Source of the DNA: Roseiflexus sp.
Lineage (GTDB): Bacteria > Chloroflexota > Chloroflexia > Chloroflexales > Roseiflexaceae
Reading direction: 5' to 3'
DNA length: 64,000 bases
NCBI GenBank assembly: GCA_017743475.1
Contig: JAGHYV010000013.1
Coordinates: 1-64,000 of the forward strand
Positions 19,829 to 28,839 of this stretch are shown here, one piece after another. How positions within the stretch are numbered: the first letter of the stretch is position 1; the number at the start of each line of letters is the position of its first letter. Position numbers and translations under genes: made by a program. The notes under the pieces were generated by a model. The model saw only the letters and a list, made by a program, of their open reading frames with translations. It was not told the DNA's origin and searched no databases.

Positions 19829-20130
19829 AGTATGGACCGCGCAGGTGGGCGTCTCATTCCATAGCCGAGGGCTTATGGTCTTTGAAGAGAAGAAATAATC
19901 TGGTATAGCCCGCGCAGGCGGGCTTCGCCTTGCCTAGCCGAGGGCTTCAGCCCCACGGCTAGCGCGGTATAGCGGATTAAATTCTCAATCTTCATCAGCC
20001 CCACGGCTGGGGCGGTATAGCGAACTTAATGCTCAATCTCTATTAGCTCTACAGCAAGCTATCCTATTGGTTATTGTCTATCGGATTTTCATTAATGCTC
20101 AATCTCCATGAGCCCTACGGCAAGAAGCGC
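19829..20130 (+). repeat. Cluster of degenerate intergenic repeats
   Basis: Copies of about 45 bases start at 19829 and 19902 (gtatggaccgcgcaggtggg and gtatagcccgcgcaggcggg, each ending tagccgagggctt). Two copies of cagccccacggct-agcgcggtatagcg follow at 19948 and 19997. Decayed versions ending ttaatgctcaatctc occur at about 20025-20040 and 20093-20107. No coding potential is seen between 19585 and 20269; the remaining stretch 20130-20269 shows nothing that I recognise. Confidence 0.7.
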
Positions 20131-20269
20131 AAACCGGTTTATATGAGCGCACCAGGAAGGATGCACCCGAAGGCGCACTATGGGCGCAGAGAGAGTGCCC
20201 GCCGCATGGTTGATCGCATAAGCGTCGGCGTCTTTCGTAATCCTGGTCCAATGGCAAACCGATTGACTA

Positions 20270-22102
20270 CTAATTCTTATTCAGTTCCCCCGCGAACTGG
20301 AGCTGATACAGACGGTAATAGTAACCGCGCTTCGCCAGCAATTCGTCGTGCGAGCCATCTTCTACGAGGCGCCCCTTGTGCAGCACCAAAATCCGGTCAG
20401 CGTGGCGGATCGTCGAGAGACGATGCGCAATAATAATGCTGGTTCGCCCCTTGATCATGCGCTCCAGTGCTTCCTGGATCAACCCTTCCGTTTCAGTATC
20501 GACACTTGATGTGGCTTCGTCAAGGATGAGCAGTACTTTGGGGTTGAACGCAATTGCGCGGGCAAATGCCAGCAACTGACGCTGACCGACTGACAGATTG
20601 CTGCCGCGTTCGCGCACTTCGTAATCATAGCTGCCTGGCAATCGCTCAATAAACGACGCTGCACGCGCAATCTCCGCAGCGCGGCGAACCTGTTCATCAC
20701 CGATGCTCTCGTCGTACAGGCGGATATTCGAGGCGATGGAACCGCTGAAACATACTGGATCTTGCGGTACGGCGCTGACATGTCGGCGCAGGTCGGTCTG
20801 GCGCAGTTCGCGGATATCGATCCCGTCAAGTTTGATCGAACCGCGCTGAATGTCATAAAAGCGCGCCATCAGGCTGACAAGCGATGTTTTGCCCGCGCCG
20901 GTCGCCCCCACCACAGCCACTGCCTGTCCTGCCGGAATGGTGAACGAGATACCGCGCAGCACCCAGCGGTCATCGGTGTCCGTCAGCCCGGATCCATCGG
21001 GTCCGGCAGCATCAGTATCGTAAGTGAACCATACGTTCTCAAACGCGATCTCGCCGCGGACCGGCGTCGGCAACGCACGCGGATGTTCTGGATCGACGAT
21101 CGTGGCAGGCGTGTCGAGCATACGGAATATCCGTTCCGCAGACGCCATTGCTGATTGGAATGTATTGTAGCGTTCAGCGATCTGGCGAATTGGCTGGAAT
21201 GCCTGGTCGGTATACTGAATGAACGCAACCAGCATACCGAGCGTTGCCACGTCTGCCAGCACCGCCTGCCCGCCAAAATAGAGGATCAGCGCCATTGCTG
21301 TCACTGAAAGGAAATTAATGAGTGGGAAAAAGACCGCGAAGGTTCGGTTCGACTGCAACTGAGCTGCCAGATAATCACGGCTCAGTTCGGCAAAGCGAAT
21401 GCGACTCTGTTCCTCACGGTTGAACAATTGCGTGATCAGCACTCCACTAATCTGTTCGTTCAGAAAGGCATTGATCCGCGCAATACGTTGCCGGACGCGC
21501 CGGTAGATGGTTCGCATGATGCGTTGAAACGCACCAGATGCCAGCATCACTGCCGGAAACACGATGAAACTGATTAGGGCGAGACGCCAGTTCAGTGCCA
21601 GCATAATAATGAACAGCAGTCGTACCAGATCTCCCAGGAGCGCCACCGTTCCCTGCGTGATAAACTCGTTCAGCGCATCGACGTCGTTCGTCAGGCGGGT
21701 GATCAATCGTCCGACCGGGTTACGGTCGAGGAATGCCAGGCTCATACGCTGGATGTGGCTGAAAATACGGGTACGGATGTCGACCATCACCTGCTGCCCG
21801 ACCGATTGGACGATGTAGGTTTGACCGTAGCGAAAGCCGAATGCAGTCAGCAGCGCCACGATGTACACCCCGAAGATCGGCAACACGCCGGATGGGTCGC
21901 GCGCCGCGATGGGACCGTCGATTGCCTGTTTGACCAGGAATGGCGGAATGAGTTCCACCGCCGCGCCACCGAACATCAGCGTCGTTGCCAGTGCGAGTCG
22001 ATGCCAGTACGGTGCGACAAAGACACCCAGACGACGCACCAGGGTTGCGTCGTATGCTTTTCCAAGGATTTCATCATCATCGAAATGTGCGCCAGCAGCC
22101 AT
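20270..22102 (-). CDS. ABC exporter half-transporter (TMD-NBD fusion)
   Basis: A 610-residue type IV ABC transporter subunit. Residues about 25-320 form a six-span exporter domain (LIPPFLVKQAIDGPIAARDP, FLDRNPVGRLITRLTNDVD). The nucleotide-binding domain holds Walker A VGATGAGKTSLV, signature LSVGQRQLLAFARA, Walker B LLILDEATSSVD and the H-loop IIIAHRLSTI. The signature has Val in place of Gly (LSVGQ), a mild deviation. In related genomes such genes follow a partner with the same organisation. The partner here, directly upstream, retains only its ATPase domain. Substrate unknown. Confidence 0.93.
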   Translation of the reverse strand: MAAGAHFDDDEILGKAYDATLVRRLGVFVAPYWHRLALATTLMFGGAAVELIPPFLVKQAIDGPIAARDPSGVLPIFGVYIVALLTAFGFRYGQTYIVQSVGQQVMVDIRTRIFSHIQRMSLAFLDRNPVGRLITRLTNDVDALNEFITQGTVALLGDLVRLLFIIMLALNWRLALISFIVFPAVMLASGAFQRIMRTIYRRVRQRIARINAFLNEQISGVLITQLFNREEQSRIRFAELSRDYLAAQLQSNRTFAVFFPLINFLSVTAMALILYFGGQAVLADVATLGMLVAFIQYTDQAFQPIRQIAERYNTFQSAMASAERIFRMLDTPATIVDPEHPRALPTPVRGEIAFENVWFTYDTDAAGPDGSGLTDTDDRWVLRGISFTIPAGQAVAVVGATGAGKTSLVSLMARFYDIQRGSIKLDGIDIRELRQTDLRRHVSAVPQDPVCFSGSIASNIRLYDESIGDEQVRRAAEIARAASFIERLPGSYDYEVRERGSNLSVGQRQLLAFARAIAFNPKVLLILDEATSSVDTETEGLIQEALERMIKGRTSIIIAHRLSTIRHADRILVLHKGRLVEDGSHDELLAKRGYYYRLYQLQFAGELNKN

Positions 22103-22285
22103 ATCGCATTTCCTGACACCGGATGCAGCATCGCTCCGGTGACTGTTCGCCTGTCATCGCTCTCCATCAGAGGAGTTGTGGCGCGCTGACGCCCGAAATG
22201 GGAGATGGAAACGCAGGGGCGCGCTGGAACAATCTACCCTGGTAAGCGCCTCTACCGCCACCGACGAGGTGCAACACTCAACTCC

Positions 22286-23056
22286 TTACCCCTCCTCAAG
22301 TTCCGCTTGCAGCAGTTCCCGGCGGTACATGTCGGCGTACCGTCCACCGCGTTCGAGCAGTTGACGATGGGTGCCGCGTTCGACGATCACGCCATCGTGC
22401 AGCACAATGATCTGATCGGCATCTTTCACTGTGGCAATGCGCTGCGCGATAATGATGCTGGTGCGCCCTTTCATCAGTGTGCGCAAACCGGTAAGGATTT
22501 CAGCCGCAGTGTGCGTATCGACGCTGGAGAGGGCGTCATCAAGCACCAGAATGGCAGGGTCGCGCAGGATGGCGCGGGCAATCGCGGCGCGCTGCTTCTG
22601 TCCACCAGAAAGGGTAATGCCACGCTCGCCGATCAGCGTGTCGATACCCCGGGGAAACTGCTCGATATCGTTGATCAGGCGCGATACGGTGAGCGCCTGC
22701 ATCATCTGTTCATCAGTCGCGTCCGGTCTGCCGAATGCAACATTCTCGCGGATCGGAACGCTGAACAGGAAGGTGTCTTGAGGAATGTAGCCGATACCGC
22801 GTCGCAATGCGTCGAGCGGCAGGGTGCGCACATCATGCCCGTCGATCAGCACCTGTCCTTCGTCCGGGTCGCGCACCCGCGCCAGCAGGTTGACGAGGGT
22901 CGTCTTGCCAGCGCCGGTGGCGCCGACGATTGCCAGTGAACTGCCCTGCGGTTCCCCAGCGTATCCGCCGGGCGTAGTCTGCCGTGCCTGGAGGACGATG
23001 CCAGGCGTGGCATCGCCGTAATCCTGCACTACAGCGATCACGAGGTGATCCCTCAT
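22286..23056 (-). pseudogene. ABC exporter partner reduced to its ATPase domain
   Basis: The 256 codons encode a good exporter-type nucleotide-binding domain: Walker A VGATGAGKTTLVNLL, signature LSGGQKQRAAIARAI, Walker B ILVLDDALSSVDT and the H-loop region IIIAQRIATV, where Gln replaces the usual His. Upstream, DATPGIVLQARQTTPGGYAG takes the place of the conserved first strands, and no membrane domain exists. Exporters of this class need two membrane domains, so this looks like a 5'-deleted half of a heterodimer. Asp in Walker B and Gln in the H-loop are typical of the degenerate-site partner. It might still be translated as a lone ATPase. Confidence 0.65.
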
Positions 23057-23223
23057 GCCACATTAGGGTGCGCCAGCACGCCGCCGCGTCGGTATCACGA
23101 GCAGGAGCTATGACGGCGCTGCATCGGGTTGTATGCTTGGTCGAAATGACTATACCTTGTGAAACTCATCAACAGCGCGCGTGCGAATCATCGCTGGAGA
23201 TTGCAGGACATAGTGCGGGTTTG

Positions 23224-24294
23224 TCAGTCTCCTGCGTTCTGATCTTCGTTGGAGGAGGATTCATCTGCGGGAGGTGGCGGGTTGTCCGGAGGAGAGACAG
23301 TTATAGCTGGTGGTGACTCAACTGGCTTTTCCAGCGGATCGCGTCCCATCCAGAGGAATGTCACTTCGACGACGGCGCGGTCGCCTTTAATGCCAAGGTC
23401 GTCCCACCAGATACCGTCGGCAATGTCGATGGCAGAGGGGAAACGTACCCGACCATGCTGTGCACGACCGTTATTGTGCCCATCGAAGAAGGCAGCATGA
23501 TCCTGAGGCCATCCCTGACGCAGGTCGCTGAAGTACCGTCGATCCTGGGGATCCCAGTAGTTGTCGCGCGTGTTCCATGGACCGACATCATACACCGGGG
23601 CGACGACGCTGCGCCCCTGGTAGGTGATCCGCACCTTGTATTCATCGCCGCCGCGACTGGAGAGAACACAGACGCATGGCAGCGCAACAAAGCGGTCGCG
23701 TCTGACAATCCGGTGGCCGTTGGCGGTGCGCCTGCCCACCAGACCCAGGCGTGTGGCGTGGACGGTGAACGTGGGTGCGATTGGCGGTTGTGCCTGATCG
23801 AATGCCCTGAATGATGGTGTCGCGCGCTCTGGGATCAGGCGCGGGATGTGGATCGTCGGCGATGATCCGGTTGCCAGCATACGAATGCGGTACTGTGCAA
23901 AGCGTGCCGGGTGGTCGAAGTGAGTGCGCGCCCGTGGCGCCAGATCGACGACCCATGGCGTCCAGTTGACGCCATCGACGCTGGCGCGCACGTCAACCGC
24001 CACCTGGGCGCCACGGGGAAGCAGCGCTGTATACTCGACGTGCAGAGTGTCAAACTCAACTGCGTAGGCAATGGTCTCACTGACGAAAACGCCAAAACGA
24101 CCGACGCCACCAAATGCGGCTGGCGCCGAAAGCGCGTCCTGGGCAAGCGTCATACTGCCGTTGGGCGCAATAATTACGCCATCGGCGATGCCAGCAGGTT
24201 GTGAAGCGGCATAGACAGGCGACGTCAGAAGGCACACGATGAGTAATGCAAATGCGACAATGCCCCTGAACAGTCGCGGGACAACATGGTGCAT
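23224..24294 (-). CDS. Secreted protein with RlpA/barwin-like C-terminal region
   Basis: A 356-residue exported protein. ATG 24294 (after cgagg) gives a signal peptide, MHHVVPRLFRGIVAFALLIV, with cleavage near VYAASQ. Residues about 40-165 form a discoidin-like beta region (YTALLPRGAQVAVDVRAS, ARFAQYRIRMLATGSS). The segment VRITYQGRSVVAPVYDVGPW with a preceding Cys pair resembles the double-psi barrel of RlpA-like and barwin-like proteins, where Asp in the DVGPW motif is functional. The C-terminus is a Pro/Glu-rich tail. A cell-wall-binding or lytic role is possible; neither is proven by the sequence. Confidence 0.6.
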   Translation of the reverse strand: MHHVVPRLFRGIVAFALLIVCLLTSPVYAASQPAGIADGVIIAPNGSMTLAQDALSAPAAFGGVGRFGVFVSETIAYAVEFDTLHVEYTALLPRGAQVAVDVRASVDGVNWTPWVVDLAPRARTHFDHPARFAQYRIRMLATGSSPTIHIPRLIPERATPSFRAFDQAQPPIAPTFTVHATRLGLVGRRTANGHRIVRRDRFVALPCVCVLSSRGGDEYKVRITYQGRSVVAPVYDVGPWNTRDNYWDPQDRRYFSDLRQGWPQDHAAFFDGHNNGRAQHGRVRFPSAIDIADGIWWDDLGIKGDRAVVEVTFLWMGRDPLEKPVESPPAITVSPPDNPPPPADESSSNEDQNAGD

Positions 24295-24375
24295 GAAGCC
24301 TCGTGGCTCTCTATGTTTCAACCGGACGGGGGCGAATTATACCATACTCCCGAAAACAGTTTGCAGCCGCGCGCA

Positions 24376-25134
24376 TCACCGTGCCAGCCATCCACCATCA
24401 ACGACAAGCACATGACCATGCACATAGTCGCTGGCGGACGACGCTAGAAAAATCGCAGCGCCTGCCAGGTCTTTGGGGACGCCCCAGCGTCCGGCTGGAA
24501 TGCGTTCGAGGATCTGTCGGTAGCGTTCTGGATCGTCGCGCAGTGCCTGAGTATTGTCGGTAACCATATAGCCAGGCGCAATTGCGTTGACATTCACCCC
24601 AAACCGCGCCCATTCATTGGCGAGTGCCTTCGTCAGACCGGCGACCGCGTGTTTGGCAGCGGCGTATGCAGGTACGCGCAAACCGCCCTGGAAGGCAAGT
24701 ACAGAAGCCACATTGATGATCTTGCCGCGTCTCTGTGCGATCATCAGGCGTCCAGCGGATTGACAGAGCGCCCAGACTGCATCGAGGTTCACATCAAGTA
24801 CAGCCCGCCAGTCGTTCCAGTCGTACTCAGTCGCCGGTGCACGCCGGATAATCCCGGCATTGTTCACCAGAATGTCGAGCCGACCGAGTTGAGCGACAGT
24901 ATCGTTAATAAGCCCTTCAATCGGCGCGGTACTGCTCAGATCGGCGGTCAACGCGACGCCGCGCCGTCCTGCAGAAGCAATGGCGGAAAGGGTGGCAACG
25001 GCATTGCCGGAGCGGGAGACGACTGCCACATCCGCTCCGGCGCGCGCAAGCGCCAGGGCGATCCCCTGCCCCAACCCTTTGTCGCCGCCAGTAACCAGCG
25101 CAACCTGTCCATCGAGACGAAAGAGTTCCAGCAT
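24376..25134 (-). CDS. SDR oxidoreductase, KduD-like (2-deoxy-D-gluconate 3-dehydrogenase type)
   Basis: A 252-residue short-chain dehydrogenase. The start MLELFRLDGQVALVTGGDKG at 25134 matches the family; the longer frame begins inside iolB. The cofactor motif is GGDKGLGQGIALALA, NNAG is intact (LVNNAGIIRRAP), and the catalytic Tyr/Lys are in VPAYAAAKHAVAGLTKALA. The C-terminus is YVHGHVLVVDGGWLAR. KduD and gluconate 5-dehydrogenases share this form, and both act on sugar acids. Its gene lies eight bases after iolB, which handles 5-deoxy-glucuronate, so a sugar-acid or inositol breakdown role is likely. Confidence 0.8.
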   Translation of the reverse strand: MLELFRLDGQVALVTGGDKGLGQGIALALARAGADVAVVSRSGNAVATLSAIASAGRRGVALTADLSSTAPIEGLINDTVAQLGRLDILVNNAGIIRRAPATEYDWNDWRAVLDVNLDAVWALCQSAGRLMIAQRRGKIINVASVLAFQGGLRVPAYAAAKHAVAGLTKALANEWARFGVNVNAIAPGYMVTDNTQALRDDPERYRQILERIPAGRWGVPKDLAGAAIFLASSASDYVHGHVLVVDGGWLAR

Positions 25135-25142
25135 GGCAGACC

Positions 25143-25967
25143 TCATGATCGCTCCGCTTGTTTGATCAACGGCACCGCTTTCTGCACCCGCGCAAGCACC
25201 GGATCGAACGCGACTGCCTGAGTGCGTCCTGTTCCGGCGAGGAACCAGAGGAAGTAGTTGGTGTACCCTGGAGCGCTGCACGTCGTATGGTAGCCGTGGG
25301 GCGCCATAAAAATCGTCGAGTCGGTGATGGTGTACGTCCGATCATAACCGCGTTCAGGGCTGTAATGCCGACGTAGTCCGAACCCTTCCGGCGGATTGAC
25401 ATGAAAGTAATACATCTCCTCGTAACAGGCTTCGTAGGGAAGATTGTCCACCTCGTGCCTGTGTGGCGGGTAGGTGCTCCAATTGCCCGAAGGCACGAAA
25501 GTTTCGCCGACCAGCAACTTCGCTGCTGGCAGTGCAGGTTGACTGCTGGTTGGCAGGATGTTGTACAGCGTGCGACTAAAGTTCGCAGCGTCGGCATCGA
25601 TCCGCACCACCATATCGGGAGTGATCAGGTATGGTTCAGTACGCAGGTCTGAAGGCGCCAGACAGATTCCGGCATCCAGCGCGCCGTGCGCCGTGATGGT
25701 ATAGGAACTGCCTGCAGGCAGGTAGACCGCGAAAGGTTTTCCGGCGAAAGGATTGGGACGCTCACCAATCCGAGCGAAGGTCTTTCCGGCGACCTGCACT
25801 GTGCAGCGCCCACCGAAAAGAACAAGCAGCGCCTCACGTTCACCGGTCGCTCCGTCGAACCTGGCGCCATCGGCAAGGATCAATCGGTTGAAATCGAGCA
25901 GTGTACACGGATTGGTATCCAGGGTATTGAGACCGTGCGCATTACCGACTCGGGTAAAGCAGATCAT
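25143..25967 (-). CDS. iolB: 5-deoxy-glucuronate isomerase (IolB family)
   Basis: A 274-residue bicupin-type isomerase. The metal-binding cluster is seen as GNWSTYPPHRHE followed by EEMYYFHVNPPEGFGLRRHY, and later MAPHGYHTTCSAPGY, all typical of the KduI/IolB family and closest in spacing to IolB. IolB converts 5-deoxy-D-glucuronate to 5-dehydro-2-deoxy-D-gluconate in myo-inositol breakdown. No iolC, iolD or iolG is next to it, so the full pathway is not shown here. KduI is the main alternative. Confidence 0.8.
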   Translation of the reverse strand: MICFTRVGNAHGLNTLDTNPCTLLDFNRLILADGARFDGATGEREALLVLFGGRCTVQVAGKTFARIGERPNPFAGKPFAVYLPAGSSYTITAHGALDAGICLAPSDLRTEPYLITPDMVVRIDADAANFSRTLYNILPTSSQPALPAAKLLVGETFVPSGNWSTYPPHRHEVDNLPYEACYEEMYYFHVNPPEGFGLRRHYSPERGYDRTYTITDSTIFMAPHGYHTTCSAPGYTNYFLWFLAGTGRTQAVAFDPVLARVQKAVPLIKQAERS

Positions 25968-26119
25968 ACGTGTACTCTCCGGTTTCGAGATGCATCGCTG
26001 GTGTCAGGCTGTTCTGTTTGCGCGGAGAGAAGATGTGCCTGCACACTACACCATAGCGTGCAGAACCATTTTCAGTGACACCTGCGTGTCATATAGTTGT
26101 GCGGTATGCTGAGTGAATG

Positions 26120-27595
26120 TCAGTGTTCCCAAAACGGTCGCGCCCATCCCCGTCGGACCAGTTCGGCGCGCAGATCGAGCATCGCAGTGTAGGTCGGCAG
26201 CACGTAGAGCGTCGCGCCAGGCGGCAGTCGGTTCAGCGCAGCATCGAGCGCATGCGACGGGTCGTCCGCGATGGTCATCTGCTCTGGCTCAACTCCGGCA
26301 TATTTCAACCGCACCGCCATATCAGCCGCGCGTGTCCCGCTCACCGTCACGTGCGCCACGCACCCCGCCAGGCGCTCGAATTCCGCATCCCACAGCCATG
26401 AGACATCCGTGCCGTCAGCGTGGCGGTCGTTGATTAGAATGAAGAGGTGCAGCTTATGGTTGGTGTTTGATACGATGAGAGAGGTATCGCGATCTGAGGA
26501 AGCGGGAATAACTTCAGGCGCAGTGGACATGTGGAACATCCGCGCTTCGGTCAGCATGCGAACGGTTTCAGTTGCACCGACCGGATTTTTGATCAGAGCG
26601 ATGAGCAACGGTCGCCCACCAGCGTTGATCCGTTCAATGCGCCCGAATGCCGCATCGAAGCATTCGAGCGATGTGCGGATACACGCAGCAGCAACACCGA
26701 GTTCCAGGCATGTCGCAGTTGCGGCAAGCGCATTGATGGCATTGTACAGTCCGGGGAGCGGTAGATGCACCTCTATCGCGCCTCCTGGAAACGTCAGGTA
26801 GAGTGTTGCATAGTCAGCACCGTGGAGATCCAGGCGTTCCAGCGCATATGCAGGTATCGGGCGTGCAGCACTGCATGCCTCGCACCGGTAATGCCCGACA
26901 TGGGCGTAGAAGAGTGCAGTATAGTAGTAGGGCGCGCCACAGCGACGACAAAACCGGGCATCGCCAATCTGTGCCGCTGATCCTGCCGCATGCCGGACAT
27001 CGTTGAGACCGTAGTAGCGCACCTGCGCCGTTAGCCCTTCACCCAGCGCTGCCACTGCTGGATCGTCAGCATTGAGCAGAACCGTTGTTGTGACAGGAAG
27101 ACGTTCAAGCGCCGCTCGCCAACCCGCCGCAACCGTATCAACTTCGCCGTAACGGTCGAGTTGATCGCGGAACAGATTATGCAGCACGACCAGGCGCGGA
27201 TTGGTTTCGGCTACCACATCGGGGAAAGCTGCCTCATCCGTCTCAAAGAGGGCAATCTGTGCCCTAAGGCGTCCGTCAGGCGATGCGCCCGCCAGCGCCG
27301 TTGTTGTAACGCCGCTTACCAGATTGGCGCCAGCGCGGTTATGAAGCAGGGCGCGTCCATCTGCCGCCAGTGTTGTTGCAATCATGCGAGTGGTGGTAGT
27401 TTTGCCATTAGTCCCAGAGAGCAGTACCACTCCCTGAGGCAGCCGCGCAGTCAGTTTCCGCAGCATGTGCGGATCGATCCGCCGGGCGACGAGACCCGGA
27501 AGCGTCGTGCCACCGCCGCGCCGCAACATGCGACTGGCGATCGCAGCCGATTGTCCAGCTGCAATTGCCAGGAAGAGTCGAACATCGAACATCAT
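26120..27595 (-). CDS. murT: MurT-type Mur ligase (lipid II isoglutaminyl synthase subunit)
   Basis: A 491-residue Mur-ligase-fold protein. ATP binding is by LLSGTNGKTTTTRMIATTLA near residue 60. The middle domain carries a zinc ribbon, ARFCRRCGAPYYYTALF with YRCEAC, a hallmark of MurT. The C-terminal domain (DUF1727) includes LFILINDRHADGTDVSWLWD. MurT works with the glutaminase GatD to amidate glutamate of lipid II in peptidoglycan. GatD is normally encoded next to MurT, but no candidate occurs within several kb on either side here. The first ATG at 27595 is assumed; the adjacent ATG at 27592 is equally possible. Confidence 0.88.
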   Translation of the reverse strand: MMFDVRLFLAIAAGQSAAIASRMLRRGGGTTLPGLVARRIDPHMLRKLTARLPQGVVLLSGTNGKTTTTRMIATTLAADGRALLHNRAGANLVSGVTTTALAGASPDGRLRAQIALFETDEAAFPDVVAETNPRLVVLHNLFRDQLDRYGEVDTVAAGWRAALERLPVTTTVLLNADDPAVAALGEGLTAQVRYYGLNDVRHAAGSAAQIGDARFCRRCGAPYYYTALFYAHVGHYRCEACSAARPIPAYALERLDLHGADYATLYLTFPGGAIEVHLPLPGLYNAINALAATATCLELGVAAACIRTSLECFDAAFGRIERINAGGRPLLIALIKNPVGATETVRMLTEARMFHMSTAPEVIPASSDRDTSLIVSNTNHKLHLFILINDRHADGTDVSWLWDAEFERLAGCVAHVTVSGTRAADMAVRLKYAGVEPEQMTIADDPSHALDAALNRLPPGATLYVLPTYTAMLDLRAELVRRGWARPFWEH

Positions 27596-27607
27596 AGGCG
27601 TGCCGGG

Positions 27608-28342
27608 TTACCTGCCGGTCAACCCGTGGCGTGCTGCAACAACTTCAGCGATGATACTCACAGCAATCTCTTCCGGCGAGTCAGACCCGATCTTTAGCCC
27701 AATCGGCGCATGCAGACGCGCCAGCTGTTCTTCCGGCACGCCATCGGCGCGCAACCGTTCGAGACGTCTGGCGTGCGTTTTGGGACTCCCCAACGCGCCG
27801 ATATAGCGCGCTGGCGAAGGCAGCGCAACCTTGAGCGCCGGATCGTCGAGTTTCGGATCGTGGGTCAGTAGCACTACAAAACTGTTGCTCGTCAACCGTC
27901 CTGGCAACACCTCATCGGGCCAGGCGTGGATCAGTTCATCGGCGTGGGCGAAGCGTTCTGGCGTTGCAAAGGCGCTGCGCGCATCGATGACAACGGTGCG
28001 AAACCCAAGCGTTTTGGCGAAGGTGACGAGCGGGATGGCGATGTGCACTGCCCCGACGATAAACATTGTTGGTGGAGGAGGAAAGGTCTCGATAAAGACC
28101 TGAACTTCTCCTTCAGAGGTAGTATATGTGCGAATTCCGCTCTCGGCGCGCGACAGCATCGCCAGCGCGTCGCGTTCGACCGCTTCATTGAGTGCAGGTT
28201 CGCCCAGCGTACCAAGCAACGCTTCATTAGGGCGCACCAGCGCTTTTGTTCCAATCTGCCCTGCTCCATCGACGATAGTTGCTAATGCGACAGGTTGCTC
28301 TGCATCGAGACATGCCTTGAGTGTCTGATATAACGTAGCCAT
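27608..28342 (-). CDS. XdhC/CoxI family protein, C-terminal Rossmann type
   Basis: A 244-residue protein. The N-terminal third resembles the XdhC/CoxI domain (VALATIVDGAGQIGTKALVR), and the C-terminal part is the XdhC Rossmann domain with MFIVGAVHIAIPLVTFAKTL, FRTVVIDARSAFATPERF and GALGSPKTHARRLERLRADG. XdhC proteins mature and sulfurate the molybdenum cofactor of xanthine and CO dehydrogenase relatives. ATG 28342 follows ggggaaaatc. No molybdo-hydroxylase genes occur in this window. It is separated by 13 bases from murT. Confidence 0.85.
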   Translation of the reverse strand: MATLYQTLKACLDAEQPVALATIVDGAGQIGTKALVRPNEALLGTLGEPALNEAVERDALAMLSRAESGIRTYTTSEGEVQVFIETFPPPPTMFIVGAVHIAIPLVTFAKTLGFRTVVIDARSAFATPERFAHADELIHAWPDEVLPGRLTSNSFVVLLTHDPKLDDPALKVALPSPARYIGALGSPKTHARRLERLRADGVPEEQLARLHAPIGLKIGSDSPEEIAVSIIAEVVAARHGLTGR

Positions 28343-28509
28343 GATTTTCCCCACAGAAACGAAAAGGGCTTGTGTACTCTATGGGCGGTATGCCGTTAAA
28401 ATCGCGTGGATTTCAGGAACGCTAAAAACAAAACGCTCGCCCCAGCGTCGCACCGTTGCTCTTGGACGTGGCAACAGCAGCAAAAGTTGCAGTGGTGTCA
28501 GATGCCCAC

Positions 28510-28824
28510 TTACCACTCCAGCGGCTCAACAAACACATCGATGATCCCACCGCATGCTAGACCGACATCCCATGCTTCATCGTCTGCAACGCCGAAGTGG
28601 AGCAATTGCGCTTTGCCGGTCTTGATCGCTTCCTGGCAGGCATCGAACACAGCGCCCTCGATACAGCCGCCGCTGACCGATCCGACCATCGCGCCGCTCG
28701 ACGAAACTGCCATCTTTGCTCCAACGCCACGTGGTGCAGAGCCAAGCGTCTTCACCACAGTAGCAATTGCCACGCGCTCGCCACGCGCGCGCCATTGCTC
28801 AATTGCAGGAAGAACGTCTTTCAT
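28510..28824 (-). CDS. XdhC/CoxI N-terminal domain protein
   Basis: A 104-residue protein consisting only of the XdhC/CoxI N-terminal domain: VAIATVVKTLGSAPRGVGAK, VGSVSGGCIEGAVFDACQEA and GLACGGIIDVFVEPL. The conserved GGC and CGG cysteines are present. Together with the next gene, which carries the Rossmann half and a less conserved N-terminal domain, it forms a split XdhC pair. The start is ATG 28824; the fusion gene upstream ends 16 bases before it, which suggests co-transcription. Confidence 0.85.
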   Translation of the reverse strand: MKDVLPAIEQWRARGERVAIATVVKTLGSAPRGVGAKMAVSSSGAMVGSVSGGCIEGAVFDACQEAIKTGKAQLLHFGVADDEAWDVGLACGGIIDVFVEPLEW

Positions 28825-28839
28825 ATGTGTGCCTCACCA

